Assembly (NCBI RefSeq): GCF_000012825.1
Contig: NC_009614.1
Span: 4,526,001-4,590,000 of the forward strand
Direction of reading: 5' to 3'
Length of the DNA stretch: 64,000 nucleotides
DNA from: Phocaeicola vulgatus ATCC 8482
Lineage (GTDB): Bacteria > Bacteroidota > Bacteroidia > Bacteroidales > Bacteroidaceae
Shown here one piece after another: positions 18,796 to 28,362 of the stretch. Within the stretch, counting starts at the first letter, position 1. The number at the start of each line of letters is the position of its first letter. The position numbers were made by a program, and so were the translations under genes. The notes under the pieces are model-generated. The model saw only the letters and a list, made by a program, of their open reading frames with translations. It was not told the DNA's origin and searched no databases.

Positions 18796-20106
18796 TTACA
18801 TATTCAATTCACCAATAAAAGGAATAGCGCCATAACGCCCCTCCATATATCCGTTCTCAATATTAATTGTGTTGTGAATCTTAAAATCGTTTAATGAATA
18901 CATATGACTCCCACCATCCTTCTTTTCAACCATCCAAGCTTCATCGGTGCGCAAAAAATCCTGATTTAGCAAACAGGTCTGATGCGTTGTAAAAATAAGT
19001 TGTCCATTGGTGTCCTGTGAGGAAAAATAACGGACAAGTTCCCTGACCAAATGTGAATGTATGCTATGATCGAGTTCATCTATGATTACCGTCTTGGCGG
19101 ATTTCATTGCATCATATAATGCCGGAACAAGCGACAGTAATCTAACCGTACCGTCAGACTGTGCCTGGATATCCATATCCTTTGAAAATCCGTTTTTACC
19201 AAATTGCTGGAATAGCATTTGACTTATCTTCTGCACTCCATCTTCTACACTAATAGATCTTGTATTTCTGAAATCAACGACCTCCGACAACACTCCGGAA
19301 CGCATTTCTTTAAGTTTGTCCATAGGTAGATTACTGATGTCATGGGTACTCATCCAATCTTCAAAATTTTCTGTTTCGACATTAACTCTGTTAATACCAA
19401 GACCAAGTACCTTAAATATATCCGAAGCAAATTGATTGATTTCTTTGTTGCTCTTGAATATTCCAATCAGTGCAGGATTGAAAGAATGCAAGCCAATTAT
19501 TGTAAGTTCGTCCTCAAACCATTTTTGTGCAATACTAATATTTTCATCCGTCAATACCGGCATATCATTGTTTATAGTCAAAAGACTGGAAAATGGATTT
19601 TTTTCTATCCATCCCAAAACCATATTGCCTACTTCCTCTGAAGGCGTAACTGCATATTCGATTTTGCCCTCTTTGCGAGTGAAAACATTATGGTTTTCTT
19701 CCGAACCCAAACCGGAAATCTGTAGTATTTCGGAAACAATCCCAGTATTCATAATTTCCACAGAGTATATATATGGAATTCCTGTTTTTGTCTCAAACTC
19801 TATTGTCAGTTCCATAGGTTCTGTTCCTGTATTTTCTTTTAACGCAAAGATGTACTTACCAAAGGTATCCTTGTCGAGAAAACTTTTGTTCAAAGCTATT
19901 GCTTTCAAGAAATTGATACCCTTTAACAAATTGGATTTTCCAGCGCCATTGGCTCCATATATAGCAGCCATTTTCAATACAGGCAGTTTCTCATTAAGCA
20001 TAGTAATATGGTTAGACAAGGTTGTCCTTTTCATATTAGGAAACATATCAAACTGAACCTCATCATTGAATGACAGAAAATTCTTCAATATAACACGCAG
20101 TATCAT
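18796..20106 (-). CDS. Second RloA-like AAA ATPase
   Basis: An ATPase of about 436 residues, paralogous in layout to the one at 16517-17788. It has P-loop AAIYGANGAGKSNLL, Walker B TVIIDELDHSIHSHL and IFTTHQTCLLNQDF. Both end in a similar GRYGAIPFI / GRYGAIPYI motif, so they belong to one subfamily. I start at MILRVILKNFLSF (20106); the ATG at 20145 adds 13 residues that do not look like the family. Its effector partner downstream (18046-18676) is broken, so this module probably no longer works. Confidence 0.8.
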   Translation of the reverse strand: MILRVILKNFLSFNDEVQFDMFPNMKRTTLSNHITMLNEKLPVLKMAAIYGANGAGKSNLLKGINFLKAIALNKSFLDKDTFGKYIFALKENTGTEPMELTIEFETKTGIPYIYSVEIMNTGIVSEILQISGLGSEENHNVFTRKEGKIEYAVTPSEEVGNMVLGWIEKNPFSSLLTINNDMPVLTDENISIAQKWFEDELTIIGLHSFNPALIGIFKSNKEINQFASDIFKVLGLGINRVNVETENFEDWMSTHDISNLPMDKLKEMRSGVLSEVVDFRNTRSISVEDGVQKISQMLFQQFGKNGFSKDMDIQAQSDGTVRLLSLVPALYDAMKSAKTVIIDELDHSIHSHLVRELVRYFSSQDTNGQLIFTTHQTCLLNQDFLRTDEAWMVEKKDGGSHMYSLNDFKIHNTINIENGYMEGRYGAIPFIGELNM

Positions 20107-20168
20107 AAAATAGTATTTAATAAAATAATCAAACAGTAATATCAATGAGACATTAACCTATCTCAATG

Positions 20169-20220
20169 CAAAGATAATTAAAACAACCAGAAATGTGAAA
20201 ATTTCACGTGAAAATTTCAC
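20169..20220 (-). promoter_or_regulatory. Promoter with tandem palindromic operators for the second ATPase
   Basis: TATCTTTG (20176-20169 on the minus strand) is a -7 element about 60 nt before the ATPase start. The place where the -33 element should be (about 20196-20198) is covered by two directly abutting copies of the 13-bp palindrome GTGAAAATTTCAC (20195-20207 and 20208-20220). This is the geometry of a repressor array, but no regulator gene is adjacent. Confidence 0.55.
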
Positions 20221-20613
20221 GCATTAAAAATAAAGAAAGGCATCAAGATAAATAATATTGCTGGCGAAAAGAGAAAATACAAGATTCTATTAACCAATAT
20301 CAGTCATTATGAAGTTGTATAATGTTTGGTTTAGAACCTTTTTAAATATACAAGATACTAGACTAAACCTATAATTTCTTTTCTCTAATAAACGGCACTC
20401 TATGCATCTTGAATCTGGGTTAGAATTAATACTACTAGGTATCAGATTATGATAACTATGCAGAGAATTCTTCCTTTTTCTTTTGATTAGCATACGATTT
20501 TGAGAATTACTTAGTTCCAAAAAATTATGTTTTCTTTTTTTAGTGTTATTTTTGTATAAATTTTGTCCCCAGTTTGTCCCTCTTCATATAAATAATAGGG
20601 AAAAGCATACTAA
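20221..20613. other. Non-coding gap between defence block and mobilisation genes
   Basis: About 390 bp of AT-rich sequence without a supported gene. It separates minus-strand defence genes from plus-strand mobilisation genes and may contain the junction of two elements. A 73-residue frame starting at 20543 overlaps the next gene in another frame and has no recognisable content. Confidence 0.4.
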
Positions 20614-21708
20614 ATATCAATATATTACAAATCAATTTATATTTTCTGTATTGAACCCTACAAAGGTGTCAGCACTCGGCATACTTGCCCGAACTGTCAC
20701 CGCCAAAGATGCTTTTCCAAATACATTGATACAGAGAAGCAAATCAAGTTCCCTGATTACGTAGGTCGTTGTGACCATGAGCAGAAATGCGGTTATCACT
20801 TCACGCCTCGTGATTACTTTGAGCAGAATCCATCTGAGAAAGAAAAGTTTGCTGAGAATAGCTTCGGAAGTTATACAACTATTAAAGAAGTAAAACTGGT
20901 AGCCATCTCCTACATGGATTTGGATATAGTCAACCAATCATTACGAGGCTATTCTGCGAACAAGTTATTTCAGTTTCTATCGGCTCAATTCGGAGAGGCG
21001 GAAACATTGAATCTTATGAAGAGATACAAGGTTGGTACATCCAAGTATTGGGATGGAGCAACCGTATTCTGGCAAACGGACAATCAGAGTAAAGTCAGAA
21101 CTGGTAAGATAATGCTTTACAATTCCGAAACGGGTAAACGAATAAAAGAACCATACAATCATGTTACGTGGGTGCACTCCGTATTACACAAAGATGGCTA
21201 CAATTTGAAGCAGTGCTTCTTCGGTGAGCATCTGCTTTCCGAAGACAAAAGCCGTCCAGTTGCGCTGGTCGAAAGCGAGAAAACGGCAATTATTGCATCT
21301 TACTATCTACCGCAATTCCTATGGATAGCATCAGGTGGAAAGAACGGTTGCTTCAATGTCAACAGCCTATCCGTTTTGGCAGGAAGAAGCGTTGTATTAT
21401 TCCCTGATTTAGGTGCAACCGACTATTGGCAGAGCAAAATCAGCCTGATGAAAAGCTGCGGAATTGAAGTACAAATGTTCGATTATTTGGAAGCCAACGC
21501 TACCGAAGACGAACGCAAAGAGGGGTACGACATAGCTGATTATCTACTCAAAGTGAAGCCTGGCGAAGCCATTCTTCAACAAATGATAAGGAAGAATCCT
21601 GTCTTGGAAACACTGATAGATACATTCGATTTAAAGCTCATCAGCGTACAACAAGGCACTCCACGACCGAAGGTTTTACCACCCAAGAAGCGAGGATTCA
21701 GACTTTGA
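20614..21708 (+). CDS. DUF6371 toprim-like protein with zinc ribbon, start codon unclear
   Basis: The frame is open from a TAA at 20611-20613 through to 21708 (364 residues). It begins with a zinc-ribbon region: YKGVSTRHTCPNCHRQRCF, then GRCDHEQKCGYHFTP. It continues into a DUF6371 primase/toprim-like domain with VALVESEKTAIIA and VVLFPDLGA. Such proteins are common next to mobC/mobA in Bacteroides mobilisable elements. No ATG occurs before the residue encoded at 20914, which would delete the zinc ribbon. Either a non-standard start (ATT/ATA) is used or the 5' end has been lost or frameshifted. Confidence 0.7.
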   Translation: MSIYYKSIYIFCIEPYKGVSTRHTCPNCHRQRCFSKYIDTEKQIKFPDYVGRCDHEQKCGYHFTPRDYFEQNPSEKEKFAENSFGSYTTIKEVKLVAISYMDLDIVNQSLRGYSANKLFQFLSAQFGEAETLNLMKRYKVGTSKYWDGATVFWQTDNQSKVRTGKIMLYNSETGKRIKEPYNHVTWVHSVLHKDGYNLKQCFFGEHLLSEDKSRPVALVESEKTAIIASYYLPQFLWIASGGKNGCFNVNSLSVLAGRSVVLFPDLGATDYWQSKISLMKSCGIEVQMFDYLEANATEDERKEGYDIADYLLKVKPGEAILQQMIRKNPVLETLIDTFDLKLISVQQGTPRPKVLPPKKRGFRL

Positions 21709-21741
21709 ACTCAGGGAGAAGAATCGAGACTTTTTTACTGT

Positions 21742-21783
21742 AGCAAGTTAATGTCGGTGTATTACATTCCCCGACCACTTGCT
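21742..21783 (+). other. Candidate oriT hairpin upstream of mobC
   Basis: AGCAAGT (21742-21748) and ACTTGCT (21777-21783) are exact inverted copies around a 28-nt centre that contains CGG and CCG. The site lies in the 138-bp gap between the DUF6371 gene and mobC, where origins of transfer are usually found in such elements. The nick site cannot be read from sequence alone. Confidence 0.35.
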
Positions 21784-21846
21784 CCTCAAAAAGTCTGAGG
21801 AGGCGGCTCCCGATGGTCACACATTATTCACTAAAAACAGATTCAA

Positions 21847-22155
21847 ATGGAAAAGAAATATACAGTAACACTCCGTCTGTCATATCAGCAATACGCATGG
21901 CTTGGTGCGCTTTGCAGACGGAGCAAGCAAACTCAAAGCGCAGTCATCCGTTCACTCATTGAGAACGGAACGGTGCGTGAGCGAATCACGAAAGAGCATA
22001 TCCACATCATCCGTCAGTTGATAGGTGAAAGCACAAATCTTAACCAGTTGGCGAAACAGGCAAACACCTACGGATTCTTCACCGTAGCGGACAGATGCAA
22101 GGAAATGGCTCAACACATTAATCAACTTATAAAACGACTGAAAGATGATAGGTAA
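21847..22155 (+). CDS. mobC: MobC-like relaxosome protein
   Basis: The 102-residue MobC family accessory protein has the family's N-terminal ribbon-helix-helix part (TVTLRLSYQQYAWL...QSAVIRSLI) and the STNLNQLAKQAN core. It helps the relaxase to bind and open oriT. It overlaps mobA by 11 nt, the usual coupled arrangement. Confidence 0.85.
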   Translation: MEKKYTVTLRLSYQQYAWLGALCRRSKQTQSAVIRSLIENGTVRERITKEHIHIIRQLIGESTNLNQLAKQANTYGFFTVADRCKEMAQHINQLIKRLKDDR

Positions 22156-23086
22156 ACAAACTAAAGGAACGTCATTCGGTGGTTGCGTCCGCTATGTCCT
22201 CAAAGAGGAAAAATCCAAGCTATTAGAAGCAGTCGGAGTAGGAGGGACACCCGAACAGATGGCAAAGCAATTTGAGTTACAAGCATTACTCAACGACAAG
22301 GTAAAGAATATTGTCGGACACACCTCGCTCAACTTCTCACCGGAAGACAGCGCAAGACTAAGGTCCGATGATGCTCTGATGCTGAGCATAGCGCACGACT
22401 ATATGAAACTGATGGGTATTGAAAACACGCAATACATCATTGCCCGTCATATCGACCGAGAGCATCCGCATTGCCATATCGTTTTCAACCGAGTGAATAA
22501 TGACGGCAAGACGATTAGCGACAAGAATGACTTCCGAAGGAATGAAAAAGTATGCAAAATGCTAACCGCCAAATATCGCTTGCACTTTGCTAATGGTAAA
22601 GACCATATCAAAGAGGAACGCTTACGCCCCTATGATAAGGCAAAGCATGAGATATACAAGGCATTGAAAGAAGAACTGTCCAAAGCTCATAGTTGGGATG
22701 ATTTGAAAGAAGTACTTGCAGACCGGGACATTGATATGAAATTCAAGGTCAGTCGGACTACACGGGAAATGCAGGGTGTCAAGTTTGAGTACAATGGTTT
22801 TTCTTTCTCCGGTTCAAAGGTCAACCGAGAATTTAGCTACTTGAATATCGACAACCGATTGGAAGAGAATGCTTGTGCATCCTTGTTGGAGTCTGCTAAA
22901 CAGAAACCGAAACAGCAAAAAGAAGAGCTACAGCAGAGCGTTTCTCATTCCGATGATAGTTTCGGTATCAGTTTCGGTTTGCTAAACGGCAGCTCATCCT
23001 ACGATGCCACTGCCACAGAAGAAGCGGAGTTCAATCGCCTGATGAAAAAGAAAAAGGCTAAGCGCAAGCGAGGCTTTCATTTATAA
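22145..23086 (+). CDS. mobA: MobA-type relaxase/mobilisation nuclease
   Basis: A 313-residue relaxase. The histidine metal motif is HIDREHPHCHIVFNRV (HxDxxHxHxH, about residues 97-112). The N-terminal GCVRYVLKEEKSKLLEAVG carries the region where the catalytic tyrosine is expected. It nicks oriT and pilots the strand during transfer that uses another element's conjugation machinery. Length is normal for Bacteroides mobilisable transposons. No transfer genes are present, so the element would need a helper. Confidence 0.9.
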   Translation: MIGKQTKGTSFGGCVRYVLKEEKSKLLEAVGVGGTPEQMAKQFELQALLNDKVKNIVGHTSLNFSPEDSARLRSDDALMLSIAHDYMKLMGIENTQYIIARHIDREHPHCHIVFNRVNNDGKTISDKNDFRRNEKVCKMLTAKYRLHFANGKDHIKEERLRPYDKAKHEIYKALKEELSKAHSWDDLKEVLADRDIDMKFKVSRTTREMQGVKFEYNGFSFSGSKVNREFSYLNIDNRLEENACASLLESAKQKPKQQKEELQQSVSHSDDSFGISFGLLNGSSSYDATATEEAEFNRLMKKKKAKRKRGFHL

Positions 23087-23120
23087 TCCATTTTTATTAA
23101 CATTTTAAATTCAATTATTT

Positions 23121-23519
23121 ATGGTACAAAAAGATTTAATTCTTGATTTTAATCTCTACTTGTGTGAGAAATTTGGCTACAGAGAAAGCTGTAGCGTGAT
23201 GCAAAATGCCAACGGCTTTTGTGTGGACATCCGTGAACGTGATTTAGACTGCTATATCCGATTCTGGGAGTATAGCTGTGGAAGAGGCAACTTCCCAGAC
23301 TGGTCTATCATCATTGTGCGCAGCAACTTCAAGAAGAACCAAGAAGAAAGCCTGAAAGACTTGGCTCGGTTCTTCAAGGAGTACATGCCACGCTACGGTT
23401 ACAAATACCTCTGTACCGAGGACGATGACTACAAGTATTATCAGACACTTGGTTTAAAGTGTATAATGGACGGTTTTTGTCCCAATTATGCACTAGCACT
23501 GAAAGATTTGAATGTCTGA
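23121..23519 (+). CDS. Conserved hypothetical protein in the mobilisation cluster
   Basis: A 132-residue soluble protein starting 34 nt after mobA. I do not recognise the family. It is rich in aromatic and acidic residues (DCYIRFWEYSCGRGNFPDW, YKYLCTEDDDYKYYQTLG) with no signal peptide or membrane segment. It is probably part of the same transcript. An imperfect GC-rich hairpin at about 23537-23556 may terminate it. Confidence 0.55.
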   Translation: MVQKDLILDFNLYLCEKFGYRESCSVMQNANGFCVDIRERDLDCYIRFWEYSCGRGNFPDWSIIIVRSNFKKNQEESLKDLARFFKEYMPRYGYKYLCTEDDDYKYYQTLGLKCIMDGFCPNYALALKDLNV

Positions 23520-23700
23520 TACATGGTTTTAGAGTTATGGAGGGGATTTTCCTCTCCTTAATCTTTTCAATGTACCTTATGATAAAACAGGTTCCCCAAT
23601 TATAAATGTTGGTAAAAGTGTTATTACTCCATTCTCATAATGTACGCAATGATTGAGAGCGAAGAAATTACTATAAAATTCCTTCGCTCTACATATTACA

Positions 23701-24627
23701 TCATTTCCCCAGCGATTTAAAGACTTTCGCAATACAACGCTTTTTCTGTTCCATATTTGGATGAACATATAAGTCCAATGTAGTTGATATGTTGGAATGC
23801 CCTAACAATACACTAACGGTTTTGTAGTCACAGCCAGCTTCTATACAACGAGTGGCAAAACTATGGCGAAGCCCATGATATTTTAATTTAGGAATACCCA
23901 ATTTTTCCATTAATTTGCCGTAATAATTACGGTAGGTACGAGGTTCGGTTGGATATTCATCATTAGTCAAGACATAGAAATCTTCATTAACGACCTTCTT
24001 TAGTGGTTTTACCATTGCAAGAAGCTCCTTTGTCATAGGAATTTCCCGACATGAGTTTTGTGTCTTGGGAGTATTGATTACCAACTCAGTATGTTTCTTC
24101 GTTCCATCAATAATGTAAATCCGTTCAATTGTACGATTAACGGTAATCGTTCCCTCAGAAACATTGATGTCACTCCACTTCAAAGCGCAAACTTCCCCAA
24201 TACGAAGTCCTGTACAAAGACTGATGTAGATACCCAGTCCGGTAAAGGAGAAATGGTTTTGAATATGATTGAGTATTTTCTTGTGATTGGCAACTGACAG
24301 TACTTCCAATTCTTTGGTTGTTGAAGAAGACGGATATTTGATGTCCCACTCTTGATAATCCATCCATTCATTTTTCACACCGAATTTCATAACCATTTTC
24401 AGAACAATCAAAATGTCTTTTACGGATTTCACACTCAGCCCATTCTCAATTTTCCGCAAAACGAAGTCTTGCACAGCCTGTTCATGGAGCGTATCACTTT
24501 CTCCAAAGTTTGGAAGAATATGATTCTCCAAGATAAGCACATAAGCAGCCATTGTGGACTGTTTCACATAAGGTTGCTTGTACTCTTTCCATGCAACCGA
24601 GATTTCTCTAATTGTCTTTTGTCTCAT
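23701..24627 (-). CDS. Tyrosine recombinase, probable hsdS invertase
   Basis: A 308-residue phage-integrase-family recombinase with an N-terminal SAM-like arm-binding part and a full catalytic set: R in CTGLRIGEVCAL, H-x-x-R in YHGLRHSFATRC, H in LLGHSNIST and the nucleophile Y in LDLYVHPNM. It is transcribed away from the adjacent silent hsdS cassette, 50 bp off. In Bacteroides such recombinases sit beside type I specificity genes and invert hsdS cassettes, and I assign that role here. An alternative is that it integrates the mobilisable element next to it. Confidence 0.8.
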   Translation of the reverse strand: MRQKTIREISVAWKEYKQPYVKQSTMAAYVLILENHILPNFGESDTLHEQAVQDFVLRKIENGLSVKSVKDILIVLKMVMKFGVKNEWMDYQEWDIKYPSSSTTKELEVLSVANHKKILNHIQNHFSFTGLGIYISLCTGLRIGEVCALKWSDINVSEGTITVNRTIERIYIIDGTKKHTELVINTPKTQNSCREIPMTKELLAMVKPLKKVVNEDFYVLTNDEYPTEPRTYRNYYGKLMEKLGIPKLKYHGLRHSFATRCIEAGCDYKTVSVLLGHSNISTTLDLYVHPNMEQKKRCIAKVFKSLGK

Positions 24628-24676
24628 AATCGTATATTAATATGTTGTACATATAATTAGAGAATAATAAATCACT

Positions 24677-24724
24677 GATGTTCCCCATTTGAGATTCCCG
24701 GAGTTTAGTGGGGAGTGGGAAATG
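24677..24724 (+). repeat. Inverted repeat, silent hsdS end
   Basis: ATGTTCCCCATTTGAGATTC opens a roughly 46-bp segment that recurs in opposite orientation at 30531-30577, with only two internal mismatches. It encodes the start of HsdS (PHLRFPEFSGEWE). Inversion between the two copies would place the silent N-terminal half behind the expressed start codon. Confidence 0.8.
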
Positions 24725-25578
24725 GTATCACTTCAAGATATAGCCACTATAAATCCAAAATCAGATCCGCTTCAGAACACTTTTATTTATATAGACTTGG
24801 AAGCCGTTGAAAAAGGTGAGTTAAGAAAAATACAAGAAATAATGCGAGAAGAAGCACCAAGTAGAGCACAACGTGTTATAGATAACAATGATATTCTGTT
24901 TCAATGTGTGCGCCCCTATCAGAAAAACAACTATATTCATAGGATTCTAAATACGAGTAATCAACAATGGGTTGCTTCTACTGGATATGCTCAAATTAGA
25001 ACAACAGAATTGCCAAACTATATTTATCATCTATTGAATACAGACGAATTCAATAGAAAAGTAATGGTTCGTTGCACAGGTTCAAGTTACCCTGCTATTA
25101 ATAGTGAGGACTTAGCAACAATTCATCTTTATTATACACCCGACAAAAAAGAGCAACTTAAAATATCTCGATTATTAGATTTACTTGACAAACGCATTGC
25201 TACCCAAAACAAAATCATTGAGAAACTGCAGTCCTTAATCAAAGGAATTGCACAGCATTGCATTAAAGAATCAACAAGTGGAAACACATATGTAAAACTT
25301 GGTGATATTTGTCAAATTACAACAGGGAAACTTGATGCAAATGCACAGGTAGATAATGGGATTTATCCATTTTTTACTTGTGCAGAACAACCATTCAAAA
25401 TTGATAGCTTCGCTTTTGATACAGAAGCTTTACTAATCTCTGGAAATGGTGCTAATTTGGGATATATCAATTATTATAAGGGAAAGTTTAATGCTTATCA
25501 AAGGACTGTAAGCATCCGATAAAGTACACATTGTAGACCTAAAAACTCTTCTATTACTTTGCGTTCAAAAACGTAGTT

Positions 25579-25935
25579 ATGAAACGATCAATGAGTAAAG
25601 AAGAGTTTTTAGCGCTATATCAGCGCCAACAGTCCAGCGGACTAACCATAAAGGATTTCTGTGATAATGAATCGTATCCTGCTTCCTGTTTTCATTATTG
25701 GAAGAAGAAATATGGATTGAGTCACCCATATACCAAACACACCGAACCTACAGGTGATTCGTTTATCCCTCTTAATATTAATCATACTCCTGCCATTCCC
25801 ACTTCATCATGTGGTGACAGGCATGTAACCATAGAACTTCCATCCGGCATAAAGATCCACCTCAACATCCTAAGTAATCCGGAGATTATTTATGGCCTGA
25901 TCAGTAAATTATGTAGCCATGTTCTGCCTGAATGA
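25579..25935 (+). CDS. tnpA: IS66 TnpA-like accessory protein
   Basis: A 118-residue first protein of IS66 elements with an N-terminal helix-turn-helix-like region (KEEFLALYQRQQSSGLTIKDFC). Its role in transposition is accessory, and DNA binding is likely. It overlaps tnpB by 17 nt. Confidence 0.85.
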   Translation: MKRSMSKEEFLALYQRQQSSGLTIKDFCDNESYPASCFHYWKKKYGLSHPYTKHTEPTGDSFIPLNINHTPAIPTSSCGDRHVTIELPSGIKIHLNILSNPEIIYGLISKLCSHVLPE

Positions 25936-26287
25936 TACGATGCGCTACTTCCTGTGTCCCGGGAAGACAGATATGCGCAAAGGAATAAATTCCCTTTGTG
26001 GGCTTGTTCATGATAAAATGGGATATGACGTTCGACTTGGCGATGTGTTTATCTTTGTCAACCGAAGCAGAACAACCATGAAACTTCTGCATGCCGAAGA
26101 CGGAGGTATGGTTTTATACATAAAACGCCTTGAGGAAGGTACCTTCAGACTTCCTTCCTATGATAGTGAAAGCCGTTCCTATCCCATGGAATGGCGTGAT
26201 TTAGTACTGATGGTGGAAGGCATAACCGATAATCCGAGTGATAGACTCAAACGTCTTAAAGCCGGTCGAAAAGAAGGATTTTATTGA
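25919..26287 (+). CDS. tnpB: IS66 TnpB (Orf2-like) protein
   Basis: This 122-residue IS66 Orf2-family protein has the signature MRKGINSLCGLV and the motif FVNRSRTTMKLL. It is required with TnpA and TnpC in known IS66 elements, although its biochemical task is not established. It overlaps tnpA, suggesting coupled translation. Confidence 0.9.
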   Translation: MFCLNDTMRYFLCPGKTDMRKGINSLCGLVHDKMGYDVRLGDVFIFVNRSRTTMKLLHAEDGGMVLYIKRLEEGTFRLPSYDSESRSYPMEWRDLVLMVEGITDNPSDRLKRLKAGRKEGFY

Positions 26288-26362
26288 TTAAAAAGAGCTT
26301 CCTAAACTTGTATAGCTGTACGATTTTCAGTATCTTTACATTATAATAAGATACTAAAAAGA

Positions 26363-27976
26363 ATGATTCATACAGATACGATGGAACTAATAATCAAGAA
26401 TCAACAGGAGCAAATAAAAGGGCTTCTGGAGACAAATCGTACCCTTGTAGAATCAAATCAGAAACTTATGGAACAGACGGGAGAACTGCAGCAAAAAGTA
26501 CAGGAACTCCTGTCGCAAGTAGCCTGGTTAAACAGACAGCTTTTCGGCAGAAAGAGTGAAAAGCTGGCATCCTTGGATCCCAACCAGCTTGCCTTGTTTG
26601 ATACCTTGGCTAATCCCAGGCAAGAGGAAACGGATCTTGTGGAGACTGGCGTAGGCACTAGGACATGTAAACCGGACGGAAAGAAAAAAGAATCCCGCCG
26701 TAATCGGGAACTGTTAGAGGGGCTGCCCGTTGTGGAAGTCATTGTCGAACCTGATAATGTGGATCTGAATCGATATCGTCGTATAGGTGAAGAGCGCACA
26801 CGTACGCTTGAATTTGAACCGGGAAAGCTATATGTCAAAGAGACAGTACGTCCCAAATACGGACTCAAAAATAATTTAAGTCTTCCCAAAGAGGGTGAAA
26901 GCGGTGTCATAATAGCACCGCTTCCACCTTCCCCTATATACAAATGTCTGGCAGGACCTTCCTTGCTAGCCGAAATACTTCTGCAGAAATATGAATATCA
27001 TGTTCCCTTTTACCGTCAGGTAAAGGAATACAGACATTTGGGTGTACGACTGCCGGAAAGTACTTTAAGCGGGTGGTTTAAGCCGGTATGTGAGTTATTA
27101 AGTCCTCTTTATTCGGAATTAGTAAAGCTCGTAACGGGCAGCGGATATGTTCAGGTCGACGAAACCACAGTACGGGTCATCAACAAAGGAAAGGGAAAAA
27201 CCGATAAGGAGTATTTATGGATGGTCAGGGCAGTTATGGAAAAACAGGTCATCTTCCATTATGATGACGGTTCCCGATCCGGACAGACAATCAGAAATTT
27301 ATTAAAGGACTTCAAAGGATATCTTCAAAGTGACGGATACAGTGCCTACAATGCGTTTGATGGCACTAAGGACGTGTGCCTTATTGCCTGTCTGGCCCAT
27401 ATCAGAAGACATATGGAGCTGGCACTGGATGAAAATAGATCACTTGCTGAATATGCTCTTAAACAAATACAGGAACTATATCATATTGAGCAGATAGCAG
27501 ATGCCCGGAAACTCGATGCGCAGGGACGATGTGCACTCCGCCAGCGTTTGGCAACTCCCATACTTGACTCCTTTGAAAAATGGGTGGAACAGACTTATGG
27601 CAAAGTACCACCAAGAAGTCGCATGGGACAAGCTATTACCTATACTTATCCTCTTTGGCCAAGAATGAAGAATTACCTGAAAGATGGAAATCTGAAAATC
27701 GATAATAATCTGGCGGAAAATGCGATTAGACCACTTACTTTGTCCAGAAAGAACTTCCTCTTTTGTGGTAACCACGAGGCTGCTGAAAATACAGCAATCA
27801 TATGCTCACTATTAGCTACCTGTAAAGCACAGGAAATTAACCCAAGGGAATGGCTGAATGATGTCATAGCCAAACTTCCATACTATCTGGAAAAGGACTC
27901 CGGGAAAAATGTTCGTGAACTTCTTCCGGATGTTTGGAAGTTAGAGAAATCCAACACGAATCCAATTGGAGTTTAA
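26363..27976 (+). CDS. tnpC: IS66 TnpC transposase
   Basis: The 537-residue DDE transposase of the element. The order is a coiled-coil N terminus (EQIKGLLETNRTLVES), the GRKSEKL region, a DDE domain with VQVDETTVRV and YLQSDGYSAYNAF for the aspartates, and IDNNLAENAIRPL for the glutamate, then the IS66 C-terminal domain. Length is normal and no frameshift is seen. Confidence 0.93.
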   Translation: MIHTDTMELIIKNQQEQIKGLLETNRTLVESNQKLMEQTGELQQKVQELLSQVAWLNRQLFGRKSEKLASLDPNQLALFDTLANPRQEETDLVETGVGTRTCKPDGKKKESRRNRELLEGLPVVEVIVEPDNVDLNRYRRIGEERTRTLEFEPGKLYVKETVRPKYGLKNNLSLPKEGESGVIIAPLPPSPIYKCLAGPSLLAEILLQKYEYHVPFYRQVKEYRHLGVRLPESTLSGWFKPVCELLSPLYSELVKLVTGSGYVQVDETTVRVINKGKGKTDKEYLWMVRAVMEKQVIFHYDDGSRSGQTIRNLLKDFKGYLQSDGYSAYNAFDGTKDVCLIACLAHIRRHMELALDENRSLAEYALKQIQELYHIEQIADARKLDAQGRCALRQRLATPILDSFEKWVEQTYGKVPPRSRMGQAITYTYPLWPRMKNYLKDGNLKIDNNLAENAIRPLTLSRKNFLFCGNHEAAENTAIICSLLATCKAQEINPREWLNDVIAKLPYYLEKDSGKNVRELLPDVWKLEKSNTNPIGV

Positions 27977-28362
27977 ATATTTATGTTGAAGAATAAAAAA
28001 AACTCGATATTAGCTTTTGACTAAAGTTGATATCGAGTTTTCTATTTTATGAAAATACAATGTGTACTTTATCGGATGCTTACAAAGGACTTATGTATTA
28101 GACTTGTTCTCCGAAAATATCCAATACATTAAATGGGCGTTAAAAGTACTGCTACCCAAAAGAATTGCAATAGAAAAGAGTTCAAGCAACACTCCTTATA
28201 TAGTGCTATCAACTCTCACGGATTTAAGGTTGCCTATACCTTGTAAAAGTAAGCAAAGTTTCATCGCAAACCTAATGCAATCTTTGGAAAGAAAACTATC
28301 AAATCAAATCGCACAGTATGATTCCTATAATTATTTGAAGCAATACTTGCTCCGCCAGATGT

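Larger units (their letters stand above)
25508..28083 (+). mobile_element. Complete IS66-family element
   Basis: The 2576-bp element has perfect terminal inverted repeats of at least 20 bp, beginning GTAAGCATCCGATAAAGTAC at the left end. It is flanked by an exact 8-bp target duplication AAAGGACT (25500-25507 and 28084-28091), as expected for IS66. All three genes are intact, so insertion into the silent hsdS cassette is probably recent. Confidence 0.95.
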
